Positions 6,513 to 11,769 of a stretch of 11,769 nucleotides of DNA are shown here, in pieces (position 1 is the first letter of the stretch; every line of letters starts with the position of its first letter). The stretch is from Candidatus Taylorbacteria bacterium RIFCSPHIGHO2_02_FULL_46_13 (GTDB lineage: Bacteria > Patescibacteriota > Minisyncoccia > Phycocordibacterales > DSPV01), in NCBI GenBank assembly GCA_001821015.1, contig MHRQ01000008.1, positions 1-11,769 of the forward strand. Direction: 5' to 3'. The translations under genes and the position numbers were made by a program. Below the pieces are notes generated by a model, which was given only the letters and a program-made list of their open reading frames with translations, was not told the origin of the DNA and ran no database searches.

Positions 6513-6518
6513 AGTATA
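6513..6518 (-). promoter_or_regulatory. -10 box 6 nt from the mazG-like ATG
   Basis: TATACT on the minus strand followed by AGCCTT and ATG. The expected start falls on or beside the start codon, a leaderless arrangement. The -35 region (TTTTAT at 17 bp) is poor. Confidence 0.45.
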
Positions 6519-6547
6519 TAACATCTTTAATTCTTATAAAAATAAGA

Positions 6548-6578
6548 AAAAGACCAAACGACATGCGCTCGGTCTTTT
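6548..6578 (-). terminator. Rho-independent terminator of hisI
   Basis: On the minus strand AAAAGACCGAGCG pairs with CGTTTGGTCTTTT (13 pairs, two of them G-T) around the loop CATGT, followed by TCTTATTTTT. The T-rich tail on this strand shows that it ends hisI transcription, 24 nt after the stop codon. Confidence 0.8.
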
Positions 6579-6602
6579 GAAGCTAGCAAATTCTGCTCCC
6601 GA

Positions 6603-7034
6603 CTACATCACACACCCAGCATCAACAACCAAAAGAGTGTGAACTTGAGTGTCAATGAAGGGTAATACTTCCTTCACTCCCGCTTTGGGCGCTTCCATCA
6701 GTTGTAGGCCCCCGACAGCCGAGCGATAGAAACAGCTTTGTGCTTTTGTATGGCATGCCCCGTCACCTTTTTGTTCCACAAAGTAAATCAGGGCATCACC
6801 GTCGCAATCAACGGTAACTGATCGAACCCTTTGAACGTCCCCACTCTCCTCGCCCTTCATCCAACGCTTCTTGCGAGAAGTAGAGAAGTAAACCGCTTTT
6901 CCAGTTTCCAGTGTTTCTAGATAGCCGGCCTCGTCGGTGTAGGCGAGCATAAGCACTTGCTTGGTCATGAAATCTTGTGTAATGACCGTAACTAAACCGC
7001 CCCGCTTTTCAAAGTTCGGACGAATAACTTGCAT
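6603..7034 (-). CDS. hisI: Phosphoribosyl-AMP cyclohydrolase (HisI domain only)
   Basis: Opens the adenine ring of phosphoribosyl-AMP, the third step of histidine synthesis. In the 143-residue product LVTVITQD, VLMLAY, YFSTSRKKRWMKGEESGDVQ, the acidic metal site D76-C77-D78-x-D80, and Cys94 (ACHT) and Cys101 (SCFY) are all present, so the enzyme looks intact. There is no fused HisE domain and no other his gene in the window. An in-frame upstream ATG at 7088 exists. I prefer 7032-7034 because AAAGGAGAGAG stands just before it, the best Shine-Dalgarno in the window. Own promoter, Shine-Dalgarno and terminator make it a self-contained unit, possibly transferred. Its role without the rest of the pathway is unclear. 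Confidence 0.93.
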   Translation of the reverse strand: MQVIRPNFEKRGGLVTVITQDFMTKQVLMLAYTDEAGYLETLETGKAVYFSTSRKKRWMKGEESGDVQRVRSVTVDCDGDALIYFVEQKGDGACHTKAQSCFYRSAVGGLQLMEAPKAGVKEVLPFIDTQVHTLLVVDAGCVM

Positions 7035-7077
7035 ACTCTCTCTCCTTTCGTTTTTTGTTTGTTGACAATCCGATATC

Positions 7078-7105
7078 AGATTACACAAATCTGCAGATGT
7101 TGCAA
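7078..7105 (-). promoter_or_regulatory. Possible hisI promoter
   Basis: Minus strand: TTGCAA (7100-7105), a 16-bp spacer, and TAATCT (7078-7083). The expected start gives a leader of about 37 nt that carries the Shine-Dalgarno, unlike the leaderless-looking neighbours. Confidence 0.4.
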
Positions 7106-7121
7106 GCTCTTTATAGCTATG

Positions 7122-7391
7122 TTACAAAGCCCCTTCGCTTAGAAGTTTTGCATTTTTCTTTGCGGCACCACGATTGTAACCCCCAACTTTTCCGTTTGAT
7201 TTAATCACGCGGTGACAAGGAATTTTTGGATTGTAATTTGTATTTAGAATATTTCCTACTGCACGAAAGGCACCAGGTGAGCCGGCTAAGCAAGCGACCT
7301 CTTGGTAGGTGCACGTCTTCCCTTTTGGGATTTTGGCAACAACTGAAAAGACTTTTTCTTTAAAAGAGACTACTGGTATTTTGCGTCTCAT
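7122..7391 (-). CDS. One-domain MGMT-family DNA alkyl-repair protein
   Basis: Protein of 89 residues equal to the C-terminal DNA-binding and active-site domain of O6-alkylguanine-DNA alkyltransferase. Seen: IPKGKTCTYQEVACLAG (start of the winged-helix), Arg43 in GAFRAVGNIL as the base-flipping arginine, and the acceptor Cys59 in IPCHRVIKSNGKVGGY. Because Cys is kept, it is not an ATL protein, where Trp replaces it. The N-terminal domain of Ada/Ogt proteins is absent. The ATG (7389-7391) lies inside the upstream nuclease gene, a 32-nt overlap in another frame, with AAGGA 6 nt before it, so translational coupling is likely. Whether so small a protein completes alkyl transfer or only senses lesions cannot be told from sequence. 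Confidence 0.92.
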   Translation of the reverse strand: MRRKIPVVSFKEKVFSVVAKIPKGKTCTYQEVACLAGSPGAFRAVGNILNTNYNPKIPCHRVIKSNGKVGGYNRGAAKKNAKLLSEGAL

Positions 7392-8223
7392 TTGGTTTCC
7401 TTATTTTTTCGCTCGTGACTCGCGACTTTTTTGCTTCTTTGTCTTTAGTTATAAAACTTTTAAAAGCTTTGCCTGATGCTTCACGATAGGTACAAAAATC
7501 ACATGGCCCACCACCAAATGACGTCCCTATTTCAGGAATCTTCTCCCCAGTTAGCGTTTTATGTAAATCCGTAATTGCTTTTGCAACCCACACATCAGAG
7601 CCCGTATAGGCAATTAAATTTACATCAAACTCCAATTTTCCGTCAAAAGCCTTGGCATCAGCGCGCCCATTTACGTAGACAAAATATCCCGTGTCGGAAA
7701 CTTTGAAACCGTTTTGCCTGAAAAGCCACTGATAAACCTCAATTTGGCGTTTGTATGAATCGTACAGATCATCTGGACCCGTGGGCCCTTCTTTTTTTGA
7801 TGTTGCTTTATAATCAACGACGATGAGTTCTCCCGAAGGAGTGGTCCAAATATCGTCAATTCCCCCTCGGATAATGAGATTAGTTGGTTTATGATGATAC
7901 TGAATTCCACGGCGCAATGCATCACGCCATTCCTCCATTCGCGGGTCATTAAAGGGAATGGCATCAACTTTATATTTTTGAAGGAGTGGATGGTGCGAAC
8001 CTGCCGTACGATGTACGTCAAATTCGCGCTTGAGAAGTTGATCCACTGCGTTATTGAGCGTAAATGAGGGACCGCTGGGTCTTTTCACTGCCAACCGCGC
8101 GTCCAAATAAAAACAGCGCGGGCATTCCATAAAAAGATCTATTTTGGAACGGCTGATCTTAAACGGTTCTGTACTTTTGGGGTCGTACGAGCGGTTCCAT
8201 TTTTTAAACGCAGGTTTTTGCAT
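7360..8223 (-). CDS. Cas4/RecB-like PD-(D/E)XK nuclease
   Basis: A 287-residue nuclease. ISRSKIDLFMECPRCFYLD near the N-terminus, then RGGIDDIW (D123/D124), VVDYKATS (D137, K139) and the helix YKRQIEVYQWLF are the RecB/Cas4 motifs in order. Cys34 and Cys37, together with Cys241 and Cys244 (PCDFCTYRE), could hold a metal or Fe-S cluster as in Cas4 and AddB. The residues after 250 are basic and probably flexible. I start it at the ATG 8221-8223: a TATACT box lies 7 nt before it, and the open frame further upstream crosses the terminator and overlaps another gene. There is no CRISPR array or cas gene near, so a stand-alone repair or defence role with the overlapping MGMT gene is more likely. Confidence 0.85.
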   Translation of the reverse strand: MQKPAFKKWNRSYDPKSTEPFKISRSKIDLFMECPRCFYLDARLAVKRPSGPSFTLNNAVDQLLKREFDVHRTAGSHHPLLQKYKVDAIPFNDPRMEEWRDALRRGIQYHHKPTNLIIRGGIDDIWTTPSGELIVVDYKATSKKEGPTGPDDLYDSYKRQIEVYQWLFRQNGFKVSDTGYFVYVNGRADAKAFDGKLEFDVNLIAYTGSDVWVAKAITDLHKTLTGEKIPEIGTSFGGGPCDFCTYREASGKAFKSFITKDKEAKKSRVTSEKIRKPNETQNTSSLF

Positions 8224-8230
8224 GTAGTTG

Positions 8231-8239
8231 AGTATATCA
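8231..8239 (-). promoter_or_regulatory. Extended -10 box 7 nt from the nuclease ATG
   Basis: TGATATACT on the minus strand, then CAACTAC and ATG; it immediately follows the T-run of the terminator. This is a leaderless arrangement. A -35 would fall inside the terminator hairpin. Confidence 0.55.
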
Positions 8240-8240
8240 A

Positions 8241-8277
8241 AAAACACCCCGCCCTCCAAAGGAGGGCGGGGTGTTTT
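8241..8277 (-). terminator. Strong GC-rich terminator after the DUF7282-like gene
   Basis: A perfect 17-bp stem (aaaacaccccgccctcc with ggagggcggggtgtttt) with an AAA loop on the plus strand. On the minus strand it is followed by TTTTTT in total, so it ends transcription from the gene upstream, 7 nt after that gene's stop codon. The plus strand has fewer T's, so action there would be weaker. Confidence 0.9.
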
Positions 8278-8284
8278 GATGTAG

Positions 8285-8788
8285 TTAGTTTTGATCTGTA
8301 CCCGAATCAGGCATTGTAGAGAACTTAGCCATAACAGACTTTCCGTCCTCTCCAAGAATCGGTGTGTCGCTCTTCGGATCAAACGCATGATCACCGTTAT
8401 CGCTGTGCAACATTGCGTAATACATCTTACCGGAAAGTGTCCCACGTAAAAGATCCACCGTGCCGTCAGTCCAGCTACCAGCATCAAAAAGTTGTGCACC
8501 TAAAATTCTGCCGGGAGCGCCATTATCCTCGTCATGAATAACTACCCATCCGAGTTTCTCTAACTGAACCTGTTCCAACGCCACGGTAACTCCAGAGTTC
8601 TGATCTTTAACACTCACAAAATTTGCGGTGGTACTTGCTTGATTGATAGCGTCTACACCGGTTCCTGATGTAATACCATAACCCGCTTTATTGGTACTAA
8701 TAAGCCACGCGAGTCCAAAACCTACGATAAAAGCAAGCGTCGCGATGATAATTGTCTTTTGATTACTGTCCTGTTGCATAAAATTCAT
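8285..8788 (-). CDS. Membrane-anchored DUF7282-like protein
   Basis: Protein of 167 residues with one N-terminal transmembrane helix (about residues 12-31, TIIIATLAFIVGFGLAWLIS), probably a signal anchor, and an exported domain. The domain has VSVKDQNSGVTVALEQVQL, GWVVIHDEDNGAPGRILG, WTDGTVDLLR and YYAMLHSDNGDHAFDP. This beta-rich pattern resembles DUF7282-type domains, whose function is unknown. There is no lipobox cysteine. ATG at 8786-8788; a second ATG three codons later (MQQDSN) is also possible. It lies 21 nt after the ATP-cone endonuclease gene and is closed by the strong terminator, so it is probably the last gene of that unit. Confidence 0.65.
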   Translation of the reverse strand: MNFMQQDSNQKTIIIATLAFIVGFGLAWLISTNKAGYGITSGTGVDAINQASTTANFVSVKDQNSGVTVALEQVQLEKLGWVVIHDEDNGAPGRILGAQLFDAGSWTDGTVDLLRGTLSGKMYYAMLHSDNGDHAFDPKSDTPILGEDGKSVMAKFSTMPDSGTDQN

Positions 8789-8809
8789 GAGCTAATACTT
8801 TGTTAAAAA

Positions 8810-9649
8810 CTATGGACTGCAGAGCAGTCGTGCTTCGGCCTCAATAGCATAGGCTTTTTTCTCACTAATACCCAGACCCATAAGCTTGGTATGGGAATTT
8901 ATAACGTGCCTACAAAGTACCATACCGCTATTTAAAAGCAAACCTCGTTCGGAAACACTAACCTGTGAGAGGCAGGTGATTGGATGTAGGCGCGCATCTT
9001 CTATCATGTCTTGAATATTCCCCTTTGAAGGATAATTCCAGCCCACCATACGTAGTCCAGCGCATTGGCCATATGTTATGGCATGTTCAGTGAATTTAGT
9101 GTTGGTCATAAGCCACCCTTCATCAAGCGGGCGGCGCTTGCCGTATTCAAAACTCTGTTCTGAAAGATCGTCAAAACGCGCTTTAACATAGAGCGCCACT
9201 TTCAAATCGCTTTTTTCTCCCAGCGTATTATGAAATTTAGATTCCACCATGATCAACTTGGTTTCGTTATACGCGACCAAATCAATCTCGTGTGACACGC
9301 ACGCACCTTGCACAATTTGATTGTTCAGAGTCTCGTAGCCCTTTGCTTTAAAAATCTCGCCCAAGAACTTTTCAAAAGGGAAACCTGTCGGCCCAAGATC
9401 CAGAAGTGCGCGGCGCAATGAATAACGCCGCATAGCTTGCGGATTTTTCAAATTTTTCAGTATGCTAAATGCATGTCGGTAGATATGGTCCGTGGTCATG
9501 CCATCTTCCAGTTCGTCAGTAACGTGCGCGATGACTTTTTCTATTTCGGATTCTTGCGCCCCAGAACGAAAAAGCGAAGCTCGTAATTTCTCTACATCAA
9601 AAAGCACGCGCTCACCGTCAGCTTTTACTATATAGGTGCCTTTCTGCAT
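8810..9649 (-). CDS. ATP-cone / PD-(D/E)XK endonuclease fusion
   Basis: A 279-residue protein in three parts. Residues 3-90 are an ATP-cone (YIVKADGERVLFDVEKLRAS, then PQAMRRYSLRRALLDLGPTG), the nucleotide-sensing module of ribonucleotide reductases and NrdR. Residues 91-210 are a restriction-endonuclease-like fold: FEKFLGEIFKAKGYE, catalytic D123 in HEIDLVA, then E136-S-K138 in VESKFHN. The tail (about 240-275, LMGLGISEKKAYAIEAEARL) looks like a helix-hairpin-helix. A nuclease gated by ATP/dATP level is the natural reading, but unproven. I start it at the ATG 9647-9649, six nt after TATAAT; an open frame continues upstream into mnmA without family similarity. No methyltransferase is adjacent, so it is not a classical restriction-modification pair. 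Confidence 0.85.
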   Translation of the reverse strand: MQKGTYIVKADGERVLFDVEKLRASLFRSGAQESEIEKVIAHVTDELEDGMTTDHIYRHAFSILKNLKNPQAMRRYSLRRALLDLGPTGFPFEKFLGEIFKAKGYETLNNQIVQGACVSHEIDLVAYNETKLIMVESKFHNTLGEKSDLKVALYVKARFDDLSEQSFEYGKRRPLDEGWLMTNTKFTEHAITYGQCAGLRMVGWNYPSKGNIQDMIEDARLHPITCLSQVSVSERGLLLNSGMVLCRHVINSHTKLMGLGISEKKAYAIEAEARLLCSP

Positions 9650-9655
9650 GTCGCT

Positions 9656-9682
9656 ATTATACGCCAAATATGAACTCGTCAA
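9656..9682 (-). promoter_or_regulatory. Promoter 6 nt from the ATP-cone endonuclease ATG
   Basis: Minus strand TATAAT (9656-9661), then AGCGAC and ATG. Upstream there is TTGACG (9677-9682) at a short 15-bp spacing. The start would fall on or beside the start codon. The promoter lies in the 52-nt gap after mnmA. Confidence 0.55.
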
Positions 9683-9701
9683 AGCTTGTAGGGGTGAGGC
9701 A

Positions 9702-10808
9702 CTACTTAAACAATTCCATGACTCCACCACCAAGGCAGGTATCTCCGTCATAGAAAACCAGAGACTGGCCATAAGCGACTGCATCAGACTTTTCTTGAAA
9801 TGTTATCGTTAAGCCGTCCGCTTCAAATACGCACGGGTAGCGCGTCCCATGATAGCGGATCTGCGCTTCATATATCTTGTCCGTAGATGGCGCACTAGTA
9901 ATCCAGTTTACGGATGAAAGACGAACGGAATCGGGAGAAGATGTTATAACTTTAGATTTCACTCCAACCGTAATTGTATTTTTATCTATATCTTTATTCA
10001 GAATATAAAATGGTTCATCATGCGGACTCTTTTTTGTAGTCGTAAATCCATGTCGCTCACCGATAGTTAAAAACCAAGCTCCATCGTGCCTACCAATAAC
10101 TTCCCCTTTTTCATTTAACACAGCTCCTTGCTTTTGCGGAACGTAGCGAGAAAGAAAACCTTTAATATCTACTGGCCCGACAAAACAAAGTCCCTGGCTG
10201 TCTTTCTTTTCGGCCGTGGGAAGCTTAAATTTATTTGCAAGTTTGCGTACTTCTGATTTTTCCAAAGCACCGACTGGAAATAAAGTCTCTGCCAACTGCT
10301 TCTGTTTCAATGTCCAAAGAAAATAAGTTTGATCTTTGCTCTGGTCTTTTGAAGCTCTAAGCTCTAAGCCCCCAGCCCTAAGCTTTCCTATTTGTGCGTA
10401 ATGCCCTGTCGCAACGTAGTCCGCCCCTTGTTCAATCGCCCACGTGAAAAACCTGCCGAACTTTATGAAACGATTGCATGTTACATCAGGGTTAGGAGTT
10501 CTCCCCTCCTTATACTCTGAAATCATATAGTCCACGACGTCGCGTTTATAGTCTTCGGTCAGGTCAATCTCTTTGAAAGGAATATCCAAATGAGCACAAA
10601 CACGCATCGCGTCTAGACGATCTTTTGCCATTGTGCACTCCGTCCACTCGGGCTGCCAAATCTTGATAAACACGCCAGTAACGTCATACCCTTGCTGTAG
10701 AAGTAAAGCGGCAGAAACCGAGCTGTCCACTCCACCTGAAAGACCCACGAAGACCTTTCTTTTAAGAGGGGTATTTGATTGTTTGTGTTTATTCCAAATT
10801 CTGGACAT
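9702..10808 (-). CDS. mnmA: tRNA-specific 2-thiouridylase MnmA
   Basis: Installs sulfur at C2 of wobble U34 in tRNA-Glu, Gln and Lys through an adenylated intermediate and a persulfide. With the ATG at 10806-10808 the product is 368 residues, the same as the E. coli protein. It shows the PP-loop SGGVDS (24-29), C111 in PNPDVTCNRFIKFG, KDQTYFLW, C208 in DSQGLCFVG (the persulfide cysteine), and the C-terminal beta-barrel ending in YDGDTCLGGGVME. The frame stays open upstream to an ATG at 10877 and a TTG at 10919, so a 23- or 37-residue extension is possible; no Shine-Dalgarno decides between them. Codons around 10353-10385 include a repetitive AGCTTAGAGCTTAG-like run in a surface-loop position. 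Confidence 0.95.
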   Translation of the reverse strand: MSRIWNKHKQSNTPLKRKVFVGLSGGVDSSVSAALLLQQGYDVTGVFIKIWQPEWTECTMAKDRLDAMRVCAHLDIPFKEIDLTEDYKRDVVDYMISEYKEGRTPNPDVTCNRFIKFGRFFTWAIEQGADYVATGHYAQIGKLRAGGLELRASKDQSKDQTYFLWTLKQKQLAETLFPVGALEKSEVRKLANKFKLPTAEKKDSQGLCFVGPVDIKGFLSRYVPQKQGAVLNEKGEVIGRHDGAWFLTIGERHGFTTTKKSPHDEPFYILNKDIDKNTITVGVKSKVITSSPDSVRLSSVNWITSAPSTDKIYEAQIRYHGTRYPCVFEADGLTITFQEKSDAVAYGQSLVFYDGDTCLGGGVMELFK

Positions 10809-10934
10809 ATTCGTTTCGTTCACCGGACCTAAGGTGGCCCCAGCATTAAAAGTACCGGGAATGTCAGTTTTGTCCATTTCCCGTTCGTGAATCTTATTCG
10901 GCAGAGGGAATGGTGGCAAAAATCTTTTTGCTAA

Positions 10935-11228
10935 CTAAATACCTTTTTTATCCATAAACTTTTTCATGCTCTTATTTAGCATTGTTGGTAAAATCACAAA
11001 CCTAACAACAATTAATGCTACTACAAAAAGTAAATTTGAATTTATCCACGCTAAATATAAAGCAACTCCAACAGGTAACCAGCCAAATAATATAGTGAGA
11101 GAAATTGTGACGAATTCACTGCTATACACCAAGGGTTTATCTATAGGATCCCTAAGCCCTTGAAAAGCAAAGAAAGTTCCTAGAATATAACTTACAATTA
11201 TTAAAATGCTTGGTAGTAAATGTTCCAT
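10935..11228 (-). CDS. Small multi-pass membrane protein, unknown
   Basis: 97 residues, mostly hydrophobic: helices at about 5-22 (LPSILIIVSYILGTFFAF), 40-60 (VTISLTILFGWLPVGVALYL) and 65-84 (LLFVVALIVVRFVILPTML), then a basic tail (NKSMKKFMDKKGI) expected to stay in the cytoplasm. I recognise no family motif. The ATG at 11226-11228 has no Shine-Dalgarno. It lies 27 nt after the DUF4143-type ATPase gene. AT content looks higher than in mnmA. Length and regular helices support a real gene, but this is a hypothetical protein. Confidence 0.6.
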   Translation of the reverse strand: MEHLLPSILIIVSYILGTFFAFQGLRDPIDKPLVYSSEFVTISLTILFGWLPVGVALYLAWINSNLLFVVALIVVRFVILPTMLNKSMKKFMDKKGI

Positions 11229-11255
11229 TTTAGTTTTTTGGCAGGTCTTTTATCT

Positions 11256-11769
11256 TCATAAATTATTTTCAAGTAACCACTCCCACAACGGCTTAAGCTG
11301 TATCACGTTGCCATCTTTTTTTACCTCTCGTTTTTCGTTCCAAGTGAGCACGGAAAGTTTATCGACATTCAATTCTTTTCCTGCTTCAACAAGAGCTTTT
11401 GTTTCTCTTTGTTCAACGTCAGGGCCTGTCAGGTCATAACAAACTTGTATCAGTTCCGTTACCTGATACCCCTTTTTGAGCACAAAATCTATCTCCCGAT
11501 CATTTCTGGTTTTGTAATAAAACAATTCGCGCCCGGGCTGATTGCCTTTTTTCACCAACTCGGTGAAAACAAGATTTTCCATAAGCTTACCGGTATTCGG
11601 TGAATGCTGTACTGCCTTGGCGGTAACAAAACCATTATCAACGACATATGTTTTTTTGGCCGATCGCAGTCGCATGCCAGCCTTTGTCGAATGTCGTATC
11701 AGAGGAAAAATCAAATATGCCTCGGTGAGATAGCCGAGATATTTTTCCAAAGTAACCTGGCTCTTGAAT
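11256..11769 (-). CDS. DUF4143-type AAA ATPase, 3' part only
   Basis: Only the C-terminal 170 residues are in the window; the frame is open to the edge at 11769, so the ATPase domain with Walker motifs lies outside. The visible part is the DUF4143 domain: FKSQVTLEKYLGYLTEAYLI at the edge, KKTYVVDNGF, GKLMENLVFTEL, LFYYKTRNDREIDFVLKKG (a degenerate PD-(D/E)XK-like strand), IQVCYDL and the RETKAL block. These proteins are large, often horizontally spread, and of uncertain function. A TTG inside the frame at 11748-11750 is not a real start, because family-like residues continue before it. Its fast-evolving nature suits an accessory segment. Confidence 0.85.
   Translation of the reverse strand, partial: FKSQVTLEKYLGYLTEAYLIFPLIRHSTKAGMRLRSAKKTYVVDNGFVTAKAVQHSPNTGKLMENLVFTELVKKGNQPGRELFYYKTRNDREIDFVLKKGYQVTELIQVCYDLTGPDVEQRETKALVEAGKELNVDKLSVLTWNEKREVKKDGNVIQLKPLWEWLLENNL

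Noticed and set aside
6571..6584. 14 bases (ggtcttttgaagct) shared with 10343-10356 in mnmA
   Set aside because: The match is short, one copy is part of a terminator stem and the other is coding; chance similarity is sufficient.
7360..8223. Cas4-like nuclease as part of a CRISPR system
   Set aside because: No repeat-spacer array and no cas1, cas2 or effector gene are visible in the window.
8241..8277. Long GC-rich palindrome as a recombination or attachment site
   Set aside because: Stem, short loop and T-run after a stop codon are fully explained by a Rho-independent terminator.
8224..8499. Longer N-terminus for the Cas4/RecB-like nuclease
   Set aside because: The open frame runs through the terminator hairpin and over the DUF7282-like gene without family-like sequence; the ATG at 8223 has a -10 box at a fitting distance.
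9650..9784. Longer N-terminus for the ATP-cone endonuclease
   Set aside because: It would overlap the end of mnmA, adds no ATP-cone-like residues, and would place the TATAAT box inside the coding region.

Overview
The window is about 11.8 kb of compact bacterial DNA, and every gene I can support lies on the minus strand. It reads like a Patescibacteria/CPR (Parcubacteria-type) genome. Signs of this are an alanyl-tRNA synthetase that stops right after its editing domain, a membrane-anchored baseplate-J-like protein paired with an FtsA/PilM-like protein (a family combination I associate with CPR genomes), small single-domain versions of housekeeping enzymes, few Shine-Dalgarno sites, and a 16-bp perfect palindrome inside an intergenic repeat. 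The phylum call is an inference from gene content; there is no rRNA to test it.

In the direction of transcription (high to low coordinates) the layout is as follows. (a) 11769-10935: the 3' part of a DUF4143-type AAA ATPase cut by the window end, then a small multi-pass membrane protein. (b) 10808-8285: mnmA (tRNA U34 thiolation), an ATP-cone/PD-(D/E)XK endonuclease fusion, and a membrane-anchored DUF7282-like protein, closed by a strong GC-rich terminator at 8241-8277. (c) 8223-6603: a Cas4/RecB-like PD-(D/E)XK nuclease overlapping a one-domain MGMT-family repair protein, then an orphan hisI with its own promoter, Shine-Dalgarno and terminator. (d) 6506-4153: a MazG-like nucleotide pyrophosphohydrolase, a 137-bp very AT-rich spacer, and alaS. 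(e) 4118-1613: an FtsA/PilM-like protein and the baseplate-J-like envelope protein. (f) 1572-1: the ribosomal cluster infA-rpmJ-rpsM-rpsK, led by a good sigma70-type promoter.

Two features stand out. First, a 99-bp perfect direct repeat lies against the stop codon of rpmJ and again against the stop codon of rpsK. The interior copy forms the leader of rpsM, together with a 13-bp inverted repeat and a 32-codon ORF that ends 6 nt before the rpsM start. In E. coli this leader position is where S4 regulates the alpha operon. Second, four genes have a TATAAT/TATACT box 6-7 nt before the ATG and a fifth has one 11 nt before it. That places the expected transcription start on or almost on the start codon, suggesting leaderless or near-leaderless mRNAs are common here. 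hisI is the contrast: it has a clear Shine-Dalgarno.

Functionally, block (f) with alaS and mnmA is translation. Blocks (b)-(c) are rich in nucleic-acid and nucleotide handling (two unrelated PD-(D/E)XK enzymes, MGMT, MazG, HisI), a possible genome-maintenance or defence neighbourhood. I see no tRNA, rRNA, CRISPR array or transposase.
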